Of a DNA stretch of 64,000 bases, positions 52,124-61,210 are shown piece after piece. Below the pieces are notes generated by a model that had not been told where the DNA came from, did not search any database, and worked only from the letters and a program-made list of their open reading frames with translations. Both the position numbers and the translations under genes were made by a program. Numbering within the stretch: position 1 is the stretch's first letter; every line of letters begins with the position of its first letter. The stretch is taken from assembly GCA_021413735.1 (NCBI GenBank), contig JAIOPV010000158.1, positions 1 to 64,000 on the forward strand, given 5' to 3'. This stretch comes from Planctomycetota bacterium (GTDB lineage Bacteria > Planctomycetota > Planctomycetia > Gemmatales > Gemmataceae).

Positions 52124-53830
52124 ATGAACTTCGCCGTCGTTGCCCTCGTTGGGGTCAGCTTGGCTCAGCCCCCTGCCCCGGCTGCTGCTCCTGACTATTT
52201 CCCGCACAAATCGCGCAAGATCGAACTGCCGATTCAATACTCCAAAGACAGAAAATCGATCCGGCAGATGAAGCTGTTCGTCGCCCGTAACGGTGAGAAC
52301 ACCTGGTATCAGGAATCGGCTGTGACCCCAGATCGCGACGGGTTCACGTTCATCGCCAAGGAAGACGGGCTGTACTGGTTCATCATGATGGAGGAAGATT
52401 TGCAGGGGAAGAACATCCCGGCCGATCTCACTCGCACCCCGCCCGACCTCAAGATTCTCGTGGATACCGTGCAGCCTCGGGTGCAGTTCACGAACGCACG
52501 CAAATCGGGTGATGATGTTGTTGTCGAGTGGCTGGTTGACGACAAGAACCCGGAGGAGAGCAAGACTCAGGTTCACTTCAAGCCCGCGACGGGGGAAGGC
52601 TTCTGGCAGGAAGTCACGCTGCCGGCGGGTCCGAAATCTGGCGTCCGCTTTCCCGCTGGACCAGGCGCGATCACGGTTCGCGTAACCGCCTTCGACATCG
52701 CAGGCAACAAGACCGAAGCTCTCCGTGACGTCGGCGGCACTGGCGGCACGACCACAGCGTTATCCTCGCCAGCGAGCCCGGTCAGTCCGGCTCCGGTCGT
52801 GCCTCCTGTGGGGCCGGGTGGTTCTGGCGCGACCATTCCTCCTCCCGATCTCGGAATGGCTGGTCCGATTGGTCCGGTCGGTCCTGGACCAGCGCCGATG
52901 GGCCCGGTAACGCCACCAGTAACCGGCGGAAACACCGCGGTCGCGCACAATCCTGTTGTTCCGGTTTCGCCCACGCCGGGCGGCTCGGGGCAACCACTGG
53001 CAACCGTGGATCCCAAGCAAACCGTTGTGCCTGCCGTTCCGCCTGCAACCGGAGCCACTGGCGGTCCAACACCCGTTGCCGTGTGGACAGCGGGGAACGC
53101 GGTTGCAGCGCCGACGGTCGAAGTGACCCGCGCTCAGTTCATCAACTACCTCGCGTTCGACATGGGCTATGAAGTCGAATCACGCGGAGTCTCGGGCATC
53201 AGTCGGCTTGATCTTTGGGTGACGCGAGACGATGGCCGTTCGTGGATGAAGTGGAGCCCGCATGACGGCAAGCAGCAGACCGTTCGCGTGAATCTGAACG
53301 TTCCGACGAACCCGATTCCGGAAGGTGCATACGGCTTCCGCGTTGTGCCTGTCAGTGGGGCCGGACTCAGCGAACGCGAACCAACCGGTGGCGACGCCCC
53401 CGATCTGCGGGTGGTGGTGGATGTCACCGCACCGACGCTTGATCTGTTCCCGCCGACCAGTGATCCAACGAACCCGGACACTCTGGTCGTGCAGTGGAAA
53501 GCAGCAGACAAGAACTTCGGCGAAGATCCAATCACGATCGAGTGGAGCGACAAACCAACCGGTCCCTGGCAACCAGCGGCGTCGGCGGAAGTCGCGCAAA
53601 CTGGCACCGGACAGCCAGCACAAACTCGTCGTTTGCCAAACACCGGACAGTTCGCATGGCGTGTTCCTGCTGGCCTTCCGCCGCGAGTGTATCTCAAAGT
53701 GGCGGCACGCGACGCGGCTGGAAATGTCAAGGAAGTGGTCACTCGGGAGCCGATTCTTGTGGATTTGGTGAAACCGCGTGCGAAAATTAGCGGAATCGTT
53801 GCTCCGGCTGGCGGCGTCGTTCGCCCGTGA
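52124..53830 (+). CDS. Secreted protein with Ig-like/fibronectin-like domains and Pro-Gly linker
   Basis: This 568-residue product has a short signal (MNFAVVALVGVSLA). About 20-205 hold Ig-like beta domains (IRQMKLFVARNGENTWYQE, VRVTAFDIAGNKTE), about 215-350 a Pro/Gly/Thr/Val-rich linker (PVGPGGSGATIPPPD; GPIGPVGPGPAPMGP), and about 360-560 two more Ig-like domains (GISRLDLWVTRDDGRSWMKW; TLVVQWKAADKNFG; LKVAARDAAGNVKE). The repeated GNK/GNV edge recalls the 'ball-like' repeats of planctomycete exported proteins. Likely an extracellular scaffold. ATG at 52124 chosen because the signal starts there. Divergent from the membrane protein upstream. Confidence 0.75.
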   Translation: MNFAVVALVGVSLAQPPAPAAAPDYFPHKSRKIELPIQYSKDRKSIRQMKLFVARNGENTWYQESAVTPDRDGFTFIAKEDGLYWFIMMEEDLQGKNIPADLTRTPPDLKILVDTVQPRVQFTNARKSGDDVVVEWLVDDKNPEESKTQVHFKPATGEGFWQEVTLPAGPKSGVRFPAGPGAITVRVTAFDIAGNKTEALRDVGGTGGTTTALSSPASPVSPAPVVPPVGPGGSGATIPPPDLGMAGPIGPVGPGPAPMGPVTPPVTGGNTAVAHNPVVPVSPTPGGSGQPLATVDPKQTVVPAVPPATGATGGPTPVAVWTAGNAVAAPTVEVTRAQFINYLAFDMGYEVESRGVSGISRLDLWVTRDDGRSWMKWSPHDGKQQTVRVNLNVPTNPIPEGAYGFRVVPVSGAGLSEREPTGGDAPDLRVVVDVTAPTLDLFPPTSDPTNPDTLVVQWKAADKNFGEDPITIEWSDKPTGPWQPAASAEVAQTGTGQPAQTRRLPNTGQFAWRVPAGLPPRVYLKVAARDAAGNVKEVVTREPILVDLVKPRAKISGIVAPAGGVVRP

Positions 53831-54045
53831 ATCCGAGAGAATTACCGCGACTCGGGGTTCTGCGGAACCCTGGGAAGCCACCCAGGCAAACGCATATCGC
53901 CCAGTCCGACTTTTCGGGTCGGGCTACGAATCCGCCTCAACTCGCCCAACCTAACTCATTGTCCCCGCCCATTTTCGTAACCTAAACTGTGGTGGGGGCA
54001 GGTGGCGGATTGAATCGTCGCCCGCAACGCACCCGAGCGGGGCAA
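53831..54045. other. Gap with three nested palindromes ahead of the FHA-GGDEF gene
   Basis: GGGGTTCTGCGGAACCC, CCTGGGAAGCCACCCAGG and CCGACTTTTCGGGTCGG follow each other at about 53855-53925. They probably end the upstream transcript. I considered a c-di-GMP riboswitch because of the GGDEF gene downstream, but conserved nucleotides do not fit. Confidence 0.5.
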
Positions 54046-54936
54046 ATGGTCGAAAAAGTGACTGAAACCTGGATCACATCACCGAAACGGCTTTACTCCG
54101 AAGTCGCTCGGGAGGCGTGCCTCGTCCATATCTACCCAACTGGGACGAGTATGGGCTGTCGATATCCGCTGTCGGAACGATCGCTGATTCTCGGTCGTGG
54201 TGAGGATTGCGACATCCGTCTGCAGGATCATTCGGTCTCGCGTCGTCACGCCAAGATTGAACCGACTCCTGATGGATTCTTCGTTCACGACCAACAGAGC
54301 ACGAACGGAACGTTCGTGAACGACCGACAGCTCGATAGCGCCTGGCTCCTTCAGGATGGCGACTACCTTCGCGTCGGCAATTGCATCTATCGGTATCTCG
54401 CGGGCGGCAACATCGAAGCGGAATATCACGAGGAAATCTACCGCCTCACGATCCTCGATGGCCTGACGCAGATTCACAATCAGCGGTATCTCGGTGAGTT
54501 CCTCGACCGTGAGGTTGTTCGATCGCAGCGGCACAATCGCCCGCTGTCGGTGCTGATGCTCGACATTGACCGGTTCAAGTCGATCAATGACACGTTCGGC
54601 CACCTCTGCGGCGACTTCGTGCTGCGGGAACTCGCGGATGTCGTTCGCGTGAGCATGCGGAAGGAAGACCTGTTCGCTCGCTCGGGTGGCGAGGAGTTCG
54701 TGATTGTGTTGGTTGAAGCCGACCGAGATGAGGCACTCGCGGTGGCAGAGCGGATCCGGGAATCGGTCGCGAGTCATCAGTTCCGTTTCGAGGCGACCCC
54801 GATCAATCTGACAATCAGCATCGGTGTCTCAAGCACGTCCGGTGACATGGAAATGAACGCCTCGACGATGTTAAAGATTGCCGACGAGAACTTGTACACC
54901 GCGAAGCGGAACGGCCGCGATCAAGTGGTGGGGTAA
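54046..54936 (+). CDS. FHA-domain diguanylate cyclase
   Basis: This 296-residue cytoplasmic protein has an FHA domain (about 45-115: LILGRGEDCDIRLQDHSVSRRHAKI...STNGTFVN), which binds phosphothreonine, followed by a GGDEF domain. The active-site sequence is SGGEEF (about 213-218), so cyclase activity (2 GTP to c-di-GMP) is expected, and the inhibitory RxxD site is present five residues upstream (RKED). FHA-GGDEF joins kinase signalling to c-di-GMP output. ATG at 54046 is preferred since upstream codons look unconserved, although GTG at 53989 is possible. Convergent with cardiolipin synthase. Confidence 0.93.
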   Translation: MVEKVTETWITSPKRLYSEVAREACLVHIYPTGTSMGCRYPLSERSLILGRGEDCDIRLQDHSVSRRHAKIEPTPDGFFVHDQQSTNGTFVNDRQLDSAWLLQDGDYLRVGNCIYRYLAGGNIEAEYHEEIYRLTILDGLTQIHNQRYLGEFLDREVVRSQRHNRPLSVLMLDIDRFKSINDTFGHLCGDFVLRELADVVRVSMRKEDLFARSGGEEFVIVLVEADRDEALAVAERIRESVASHQFRFEATPINLTISIGVSSTSGDMEMNASTMLKIADENLYTAKRNGRDQVVG

Positions 54937-54944
54937 TTCAAATT

Positions 54945-54974
54945 GTGAGCGGTTGCCCCAGCGGGGCAGCTCAC
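54945..54974. terminator. Hairpin between convergent FHA-GGDEF and cls genes
   Basis: GTGAGC plus TGCCCC pair with GGGGCA plus GCTCAC, with a 3-base bulge and AGC loop. It lies 9 bases after the first stop and immediately overlaps the end of cls, so it may serve both directions. Confidence 0.65.
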
Positions 54975-56419
54975 AGAACTGGCGAGAACAGCCTCGCGGC
55001 GTTCTCCGCCAACCTGCTGACAAGTGGCCGTGCGGCGTAAACCTTCGGATCGAGCCGCAGCGACACTTCCAAATCTTTCAGAAACGCGTGCTCCATCCCC
55101 GCGACCAAATCCGCATCAAAGAGTTGACAGTTCGCCTCGAAGTTGAGCAGCAAGCTGCGGTTGTCTGTGTTCGCGCTGCCAACCGATGCCCATTCGCCAT
55201 CCACGAGAACGTACTTCGAGTGCATCATCCCCGGCATATACTGGTACACCTTCACGCCTGCTGCCAATACATCGGCCCAGTAGAAACGACCCGCGAGAAA
55301 CGGAATCCACTTGTCGGGTCGGAACAGACCAAGGAATCGCACGTCCACACCAGAGCGAGCCGCGAGCATCATCGCATCCCGAATTCCCGCATCCGGAACG
55401 AAGTATGGACTCGCGATCCAGACTCGTTTGCGTGCGTTCAGGATACCCGCGAAGTACGTCTCGCGAATCGCTTTGAACTCAGCATCCGGTCCCGAGTGAA
55501 CAACCTGGACGAGTGCCTTCCCCGGCGTTGCAGCCTTCGGAAAGTAGCGGGCACCGTGCGGTGATTCCTCCGTGGCGAAGAACCAATCTTCGAGAAACAC
55601 TCGCTGTAAACCGTGCGTTGCCGGCCCCTCGATTCGCATGAAAGTGTCACGCCACGGACCGAACTTCGCGTGCTTGCCGAGATATTCGTCGCCGATGTTC
55701 AGACCGCCAGTGAACGCGATTCGGCCGTCGATCACCAGGATCTTCCTGTGATTCCGAAGATTCACACGCAACCGGTACATCGGTCCGAACAGCGGAAGAA
55801 ACGCGGCCGCCTTCCCACCAACATCTCGGAGTCGCATCACGAGGCGAGACGAGATGTTGTAACTGCCGACGGAGTCGTACAGGAACCGCACCTCGACCTT
55901 CCGGCGAACGCAGTCGCAGAGTGCGTCCATGAATCGCCCGCCAGATTCATCGTTCCGGAAGATGAAGAACTGAATGTGAACGTGCCTCTCGGCCGCTTTG
56001 ATCGCAGCGAGCATCGCTTCGTAAGCTGGGTGGCCATCGTGATACAGCGTGACGGCGTTCCCACCGGTGACGGGGAAGCCGTCGCCGTGGAAGCCGAGGC
56101 GTGCGAGCGTATCCCAACGGTCGGGTACGTCGGCGGCTGGTTCGCCTTCTTCGCCTGCTGCGAGGCGTTTGTAGGCTGTGCGCTTCCGTTGCTTACGCTT
56201 GATCGGGCGTGCGATCGACTGTGCTCCAAACAACGAGAACAGCACCGCTCCCAAAAACGGCACCAACAACACGGTCAGACTCCACGCGATGGCGGACATC
56301 GTTTCGCGTTTGGTCTGGAGTACCCAGATCAGCGTTGCCGTGACGACGACGAAATTGAGGACCACCAGTGAACCGGCGATGTCCGACCCGAAGCGTGTGG
56401 CGATTTCCGAGTTGGTCAT
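54971..56419 (-). CDS. cls: Cardiolipin synthase
   Basis: This 482-residue phospholipase-D-family enzyme joins two phosphatidylglycerols into cardiolipin. Two N-terminal helices (about 15-62) anchor it, and both catalytic HKD motifs are intact: NHRKILVIDGRIAFTGG (about 221-237) and MHSKYVLVDGEWASVGSAN (about 398-416). Length is typical for ClsA-type enzymes. ATG at 56419 is used. A 110-base gap separates it from the next gene, which is divergent. Confidence 0.96.
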   Translation of the reverse strand: MTNSEIATRFGSDIAGSLVVLNFVVVTATLIWVLQTKRETMSAIAWSLTVLLVPFLGAVLFSLFGAQSIARPIKRKQRKRTAYKRLAAGEEGEPAADVPDRWDTLARLGFHGDGFPVTGGNAVTLYHDGHPAYEAMLAAIKAAERHVHIQFFIFRNDESGGRFMDALCDCVRRKVEVRFLYDSVGSYNISSRLVMRLRDVGGKAAAFLPLFGPMYRLRVNLRNHRKILVIDGRIAFTGGLNIGDEYLGKHAKFGPWRDTFMRIEGPATHGLQRVFLEDWFFATEESPHGARYFPKAATPGKALVQVVHSGPDAEFKAIRETYFAGILNARKRVWIASPYFVPDAGIRDAMMLAARSGVDVRFLGLFRPDKWIPFLAGRFYWADVLAAGVKVYQYMPGMMHSKYVLVDGEWASVGSANTDNRSLLLNFEANCQLFDADLVAGMEHAFLKDLEVSLRLDPKVYAARPLVSRLAENAARLFSPVL

Positions 56420-56528
56420 GATTCGATGTCGTTCGATTGTTCCGTCAGGACTGCCGCTTCACATTATGCATCTGTTCCCATAATCAACAACGGCGACCCT
56501 GTCACAACACCGCGTTCCGAGGTTCCCC

Positions 56529-57524
56529 GTGAAGCGAGTCGTTTTCGATCAACCCGGACCGCCCGCCGAGGTTTTGCGCGTTCAAGACGATGTGCCAGCC
56601 CCGCAGCCTGCACGCGGCGAAGTGCTCGTGCGAATGCTCGCAAGCCCAGTAAATCCGTCCGACCTGATGTACATCGGCGGAAAGTACGGCATCACGCCGA
56701 CTCTCCCCGCGACCCCGGGATTCGAGGGTGTTGGGGTAGTTGAAGCGAGCGGCGGCGGATTTCTTGGCTGGCTCCGCAAGGGGAAGCGAGTGGCGGTCAT
56801 CAACGATCGCGTTGGCAATTGGGCGGAATACACGCTCACGAAAGCGCGACAGGTCGTGCCAGTGCCCGACGATCTCAGCGACGAACAAGCCGCGACGTTC
56901 TTCGTGAACCCGGCCACAGCCCTTGTGATGACGCAATCCGTGCTGGCACTTCAGCCCGGTGACTGGCTTCTGCAATCAGCCGCAGGGGGCGAACTCGGCA
57001 AGATGATTATTCGGCTCGGAAAGCTGAACGGTTTTCGCACGCTGAATGTCGTTCGGCGTCGCGAGCAGGTTGAAGAGTTGAAAAAACTCGGAGCCGACGC
57101 GGTGATTGTGGAATCTGATGGCCCGCTTCCCGAGCAAGTGCGAGCGGTCGCGCCGAATGGGGTGCGGCACGCGATTGATCCCGTCGGCGGCAAGACCGGC
57201 TCCGATGTGATCGCGTCGCTTGGCCTCGGCGGTCGATGCCTGCTGTATGGTTCGCTCACGGATGACCCGCTGACAGTCCAGCCACGGTTCCTGTTGTCGA
57301 ACAATGTTCGCATCGAAGGCTTCTGGCTCGCGGCCTGGGCGAAGCGTCAGCGCGTGATGACGATGTTGAAGCTGTTCCGCAAGGTGCGAGCGATGATGCG
57401 TGACGGCGTGCTGCAATCGAACTTCGCAGCGACTTACCCGTTGGAGGAAGTGCGAAAGGCCGTCGAACACGCTGCGACGCCCGGAAAGGGCGGCAAGATT
57501 TTGCTGAAGATCGGCACGCGATAG
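56529..57524 (+). CDS. MDR-family oxidoreductase, enoyl-thioester reductase-like
   Basis: This 331-residue medium-chain dehydrogenase/reductase has the N-terminal substrate half (MKRVVFDQPGPPAEVLRVQD; NPSDLMYIGGKYG; PGFEGVGVV) and a Rossmann fold (QSAAGGELGKMIIRLGKLNG; RRREQVEELKKLGADAVI; GGKTGSDVIASLGLGGRCLLYGS). The zinc ligands of alcohol dehydrogenases are missing, so it is a zinc-free enzyme, close to the MECR/ETR1 and quinone oxidoreductase group, which reduces enoyl-thioesters or quinones with NADPH. GTG at 56529 starts the conserved part. Physiological substrate is not determined. Confidence 0.88.
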   Translation: MKRVVFDQPGPPAEVLRVQDDVPAPQPARGEVLVRMLASPVNPSDLMYIGGKYGITPTLPATPGFEGVGVVEASGGGFLGWLRKGKRVAVINDRVGNWAEYTLTKARQVVPVPDDLSDEQAATFFVNPATALVMTQSVLALQPGDWLLQSAAGGELGKMIIRLGKLNGFRTLNVVRRREQVEELKKLGADAVIVESDGPLPEQVRAVAPNGVRHAIDPVGGKTGSDVIASLGLGGRCLLYGSLTDDPLTVQPRFLLSNNVRIEGFWLAAWAKRQRVMTMLKLFRKVRAMMRDGVLQSNFAATYPLEEVRKAVEHAATPGKGGKILLKIGTR

Positions 57525-57886
57525 CTTTGGGAGAGTTCTGGATGGTTCCGGAGGTGAAATGATGGTTCCGGGGCTGAAATGGTGGTTCCGGAGGTGGATT
57601 TTCGGACAGTCCGCAAGAGCGATTAGCCCTGTCACCGCAACAGCCAATTTGGAAAGAGGATGCGCCGGAAGCAATTCGTTTGACTTGTCTGAACGATATT
57701 TCTTCCGGACGAATGGAATGGTTCCGGACCGGAAACAGTTGATTCCGGAGAGGGGTGGGGAAGTGGCCCGGAATCAAGTTGGACAACTTGGCTCTCGGTG
57801 CTACGGCGCTTTACATCTGATGATCGTTGCGGTTACAACTAATTCCCGCAACCTTCACAAAAGCTCACAACACGGATTCACACGTA
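57525..57886. other. 362-bp gap with a triple 20-nt direct repeat
   Basis: Three tandem units with the pattern (G)ATGGTTCCGGAGGTGAAAT occupy 57541-57560, 57561-57580 and 57581-57600 with a few differences. Further TTCCGGA palindromes lie at about 57718 and 57748. No credible gene is seen. The TCCGGA-rich repeats could be protein-binding sites for the downstream MBL gene, or slippage-grown noncoding sequence. Confidence 0.6.
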
Positions 57887-58828
57887 ATGACCGGGCGGTT
57901 CACAGTTTTGGCGAGCGGAAGCAGCGGGAATGCCGCGTTGCTCGAAGCGAACGGCTTCGGTCTGCTCATCGACTGTGGATTGCACCCAAAAATGCTCACA
58001 GCACGGCTCGCCGAAATCTCGGTGTCGTGGAAGGCGATTCACGCGGTGATTCTAACGCACACTCACAGCGACCACTGGAAGGATCCCACGCTCGCGGATC
58101 TGCGAAGCAAGAAAATCCCACTCTGGGCACACCCCGCACAGTTCGATTTCCTCGCTCGCTCTGCTGCTTCGTTCGAGGCGCTCGACCGAGCGGGACTCAC
58201 GCGAGCATATCAGTCGGATCACCCGCACACGCTCGCGCCGGGATTGGTCGTGCGCCCGATCAGAGTTTCGCACGATTGCGACCCGACGTTCGCGTTCCGG
58301 ATCGACGGCTACGATGGAGAACATCTCGCGTGGTCGGTCGGCTACGCGGCAGACCTCGGTTGTGCGTCGCCAGAATTGATCGAGGCGTTCACAGGTGTTG
58401 ACGTTCTTGCCCTGGAGTACAACCACGATTTGAAACTGGAGCGAGCCAGCCCGCGGCCGCGCTTCCTCGTCGAGCGGGTTCTCGGGGATAATGGCCACTT
58501 GTCGAACGATCAGGCAGCCGAACTGACAACCACCATCGCGGCTCGTTCGGGCGATGGCTTCCCAAGCCATCTTGTGCAATTGCATCTGAGCCGCGACTGC
58601 AACCGACCAGAACTCGCGTCAGCGAGTGGTCGCGCCGCACTCGCCATGCTCAATCCGAAAAGCGAAGTTATCACGGCTCAGCAAGATAGCGTCGCGAAAA
58701 GCATTCCGCTTATGCGCCGACCGGATGGCATTCATCGGCTGCGTCCTCGCGGAGCGGCAGTTCTTGCATCGCTTCCGACACCACGGCGTGCGGTCGTTCA
58801 GCCAATGTTGCCCGGTTTCGAGGGATAA
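57887..58828 (+). CDS. MBL-fold metallohydrolase (WalJ/YycJ-like)
   Basis: This 313-residue metallo-beta-lactamase-fold protein has FTVLASGSSGNAALLEANGFGLLIDCGLHPK at the start and the metal-binding THTHSDHWKD, an H-x-H-x-D-H motif. VRPIRVSHDCDPTFAFRID and ALEYNHDLKL follow, as in YycJ/WalJ and related exonuclease-like hydrolases. HLSNDQAAEL is another family-typical piece. Such proteins hydrolyse phosphodiesters of nucleotides. The ATG at 57887 is chosen at the domain start. C-terminus is extended by about 60 residues rich in Arg/Pro without known domain. Confidence 0.87.
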   Translation: MTGRFTVLASGSSGNAALLEANGFGLLIDCGLHPKMLTARLAEISVSWKAIHAVILTHTHSDHWKDPTLADLRSKKIPLWAHPAQFDFLARSAASFEALDRAGLTRAYQSDHPHTLAPGLVVRPIRVSHDCDPTFAFRIDGYDGEHLAWSVGYAADLGCASPELIEAFTGVDVLALEYNHDLKLERASPRPRFLVERVLGDNGHLSNDQAAELTTTIAARSGDGFPSHLVQLHLSRDCNRPELASASGRAALAMLNPKSEVITAQQDSVAKSIPLMRRPDGIHRLRPRGAAVLASLPTPRRAVVQPMLPGFEG

Positions 58829-58985
58829 CCGATGCCGCAGGCTAGGTAAGTTATTCCGGCTTTGCAGCGCGTATCACACTTCCGGGGCGCATTTCCTGCC
58901 CTCCCAACCTCTCCAAAGCGCGTGTTCGTTGCCGATGTTTCTGGCAATCCCCAGGCTGGGACCATTCTTGCCGGAGGCATCGATC

Positions 58986-60374
58986 ATGAAGCGACTCGCC
59001 GCATTCCTACTCCTCGCTGGAACATCACAGATTCCCCTTTGGGCCGGCGACTACTTCACCCGGCAATCAGTGTTCTCTTCGAGCAATTCCGATGAGGCCA
59101 TCGTAAAGGTGAGCGAGATCAAGGCGCCATCCAAGAAGGAAGTCGCCAAGACGACGCCCGCAAAGAAGACTGAGACGACAATCGCTGCAACGAAGGCAAC
59201 GAAGTTCGTTCCGCGAGTGGAACCAACGAAGGGCATCGTTCAGGCTTCGGGAGTTTCGAGCACGCCTCCCGCTCCCACCACGTACATGAAGTTACTGTTT
59301 TCGACCGATTCGACCGCTGCTGTTTCGGTCGGCCAACCAACCGGACCAAACATCGCCGCCGTGCCGCTGACTGGCGTGAGTGTTTACGCCGTTCCGCCAA
59401 AGCCCCCGGTCGAGGCTCCGATGGTCGTGACGACGAAGCCGACAAAGAAGTCAGCAACAGTCGCTCCAGCAGTTCCGCCAACGAACTTCCTGTCAGCCGG
59501 CCCCCTCCCGACTCGGCCGATGATCCCAATGCCAACGCCGACGTCGATGTCGCTGCCTCCGGATACGATCATTCGCCCCGTCGAAGCGACAACAGCCGTT
59601 GCCCCGACCTCCCCAGAAGCGCGAAAGCTGTCCCCGATGCGTCAGCCGGAGTACGTTCCGCCGACGCCCGTTCACCACGCCGCAGCCCAGGCAGCGATGC
59701 CCTTGCCCACCGGCTTCAAGCTCGTCGGGGGTGAATTGCCTGGGCCATATTCTGGGCCTGTCGTAGCACCCGCGGCACCTGCGGCCATGTCCGGGCCATA
59801 CGCAGGACCAACCGCCTCGGGGTGTTGCCCGACTTGCGGTGCGAATCCGCGTGAGTCTGGTGGCATCTTCACTGGTCGCTTGCGGTCATGGATGTTCTAC
59901 CAGCCGACGACTCGTGATGCTCTTCCGCGATGCCAGCCACTTCCGTATGTCGGGCCGATCATCGCGTTCCGATGTGATGGCGGCGCTGGGTGCGGTGCCG
60001 GTGGATACGGTGGCGGTTGTGGGACGGGAAATTGTGCGACAGGAAACTGCGCGACCGGGAACTGTGCCGGGGCCGGTCCAGGGCTGGCGGGTCGGTTCGG
60101 GGGTGGGGATCGCGGGTGTAAGAGTGGGTGCGTTCCTCCTTCAGATGATGTGTTTCCGGGTTACCGATTCGCCACCGGACCAAGCCCAATGGCGGGCGTC
60201 GGACCCTACCAGACTGTGAACTCGTCCACGAGTTACAAACCGGCAGCGCCTGCCCCTGCCGCACCGCCCGTTGCAGATGGATCAGCCAAGTATTACAAGC
60301 CGATGTACACGCCTGACTCGGGCGTGAGACCCGCAAGCGGCGATGTGCTGGCTCGTCCGTTCACACGACCATAA
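58986..60374 (+). CDS. Secreted Pro-rich protein with Cys/Gly repeat tail
   Basis: This 462-residue product has a signal peptide (MKRLAAFLLLAGTSQIPLWAG) and GGAGG 8 bases before ATG. About 30-270 are Pro/Thr/Val/Lys-rich low complexity. About 275-300 have CCPTCG, and about 345-370 a Gly/Cys tandem repeat whose pentamer ATGNC occurs in sequence three times (NCATGNCATGNCAG), followed by CKSGC. The tail is disordered Pro/Ala. It resembles exported Cys-rich proteins of planctomycete envelopes in general composition only. Convergent with the lipoprotein gene. Confidence 0.75.
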   Translation: MKRLAAFLLLAGTSQIPLWAGDYFTRQSVFSSSNSDEAIVKVSEIKAPSKKEVAKTTPAKKTETTIAATKATKFVPRVEPTKGIVQASGVSSTPPAPTTYMKLLFSTDSTAAVSVGQPTGPNIAAVPLTGVSVYAVPPKPPVEAPMVVTTKPTKKSATVAPAVPPTNFLSAGPLPTRPMIPMPTPTSMSLPPDTIIRPVEATTAVAPTSPEARKLSPMRQPEYVPPTPVHHAAAQAAMPLPTGFKLVGGELPGPYSGPVVAPAAPAAMSGPYAGPTASGCCPTCGANPRESGGIFTGRLRSWMFYQPTTRDALPRCQPLPYVGPIIAFRCDGGAGCGAGGYGGGCGTGNCATGNCATGNCAGAGPGLAGRFGGGDRGCKSGCVPPSDDVFPGYRFATGPSPMAGVGPYQTVNSSTSYKPAAPAPAAPPVADGSAKYYKPMYTPDSGVRPASGDVLARPFTRP

Positions 60375-60384
60375 CAAACGAAAA

Positions 60385-60420
60385 CGCGGGCCAGCGGATA
60401 TCCTCCCGCTGGCCCGCGTC
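60385..60420. terminator. 14-bp perfect hairpin, two-way terminator
   Basis: Arms 60385-60398 and 60407-60420 (ACGCGGGCCAGCGG and its complement) with an 8-base loop, with AAAA before it. It lies 10 bases after the Cys-rich gene and 28 bases before the end of the convergent lipoprotein gene. Confidence 0.85.
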
Positions 60421-60447
60421 ATGGGGTTCACCCTCCCAAGGGTGACT

Positions 60448-60855
60448 TCACTGTTTCGGAGTTGCCTTCACTGGTGTCGATCCTTTCGGTCCCAGGCTTG
60501 CACCTTCAGCGCCTGGAGCGGCCATTGGTGGCGCGAACGGAACGCCCTGTGGTGGGATCATGTTCTGCGACGGGAATGGCAACTCATCTGGTCGCGGCAT
60601 CACTCCCGTTTGTGGTTGCGGATAGGTTCCACCGGGGATCACGACCGTTGACGGCGGACACGGCACCGGGCGACCCGTGATGGGGTCGTAGCAGCCTTCC
60701 ATCAGCCTGCCACCGCTTCCGCCTGTCAGCGTGTATGGCACATCAGATCGCGAGTTGATCGAGGTCAACCCCGAGTTGCTTCCGCAATGATTCCTGCAAC
60801 CATTCGCGGAGACCAACACCGCTCCCGAGAGCAGGCAGAACAGGTAACGCGACAT
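60448..60855 (-). CDS. Pro-rich lipoprotein
   Basis: The 135-residue product has a lipoprotein signal (MSRYLFCLLSGAVLVSANGC; lipobox SANGC), then CRNHCGS and two more Cys pairs (EGCYDPITGRPVPCPP), and a Pro/Met/Gly-rich C-terminal half (PPQGVPFAPPMAAPG). No domain is recognised. It is convergent with the Cys-rich secreted protein and shares its Pro- and Cys-rich composition, so the two may belong to one envelope structure; that is inference. Confidence 0.78.
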   Translation of the reverse strand: MSRYLFCLLSGAVLVSANGCRNHCGSNSGLTSINSRSDVPYTLTGGSGGRLMEGCYDPITGRPVPCPPSTVVIPGGTYPQPQTGVMPRPDELPFPSQNMIPPQGVPFAPPMAAPGAEGASLGPKGSTPVKATPKQ

Positions 60856-61210
60856 CGGTCGAACCCTCGCGAACCGTCACGGTGAAACCCACCGCGACCA
60901 GACTTGAGGGAATTCTTACCGATTGCGGCAATCAAGCAATCGCCAGCCACGCACAAAAGCAACCTCGCCGCAAGTTCTCGCACACGCGACCCGCACAGGT
61001 GGCACCGCCAGGAAAATCGGCTCTTTTTCGCGCACAGGCACAGCCCGTGTAAAGGATACTTCTGCCCGCCGTCACCGGATCAAGTCATGCTGTTCGGTGT
61101 TTGTGAGCGTCGAGCCGTCAGGCCGACGGTGGATTTCGTCAGGCCAACGGTTGTTTGACGCCCACCCTCGAGCTTACGCTTCGACGCTCACAATGATTTC
61201 CACACTGCTA
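60856..61210. other. 355-bp gap with an inverted-repeat element
   Basis: No credible gene is seen. It should contain the promoter of the lipoprotein gene. At 61101-61193 lies a repeat unit with 13-bp inverted ends (see separate entry). Confidence 0.5.
61101..61193. repeat. Repeat element with 13-bp inverted ends, copy 1
   Basis: TTGTGAGCGTCGA at 61101-61113 is matched by its reverse complement at 61181-61193. The inner part begins GCCGTCAGGCCGACGG, the same as copy 2 at 62926-63019. It lies 17 bases beyond the end of the beta-helix gene. Confidence 0.8.

Noticed and set aside
53831-54045. c-di-GMP riboswitch upstream of the FHA-GGDEF gene
   Set aside because: A GGCAAACGCA segment looked promising, but the conserved tetraloop/receptor and GACGCAAAGCC block are not present; the palindromes fit better as terminators.
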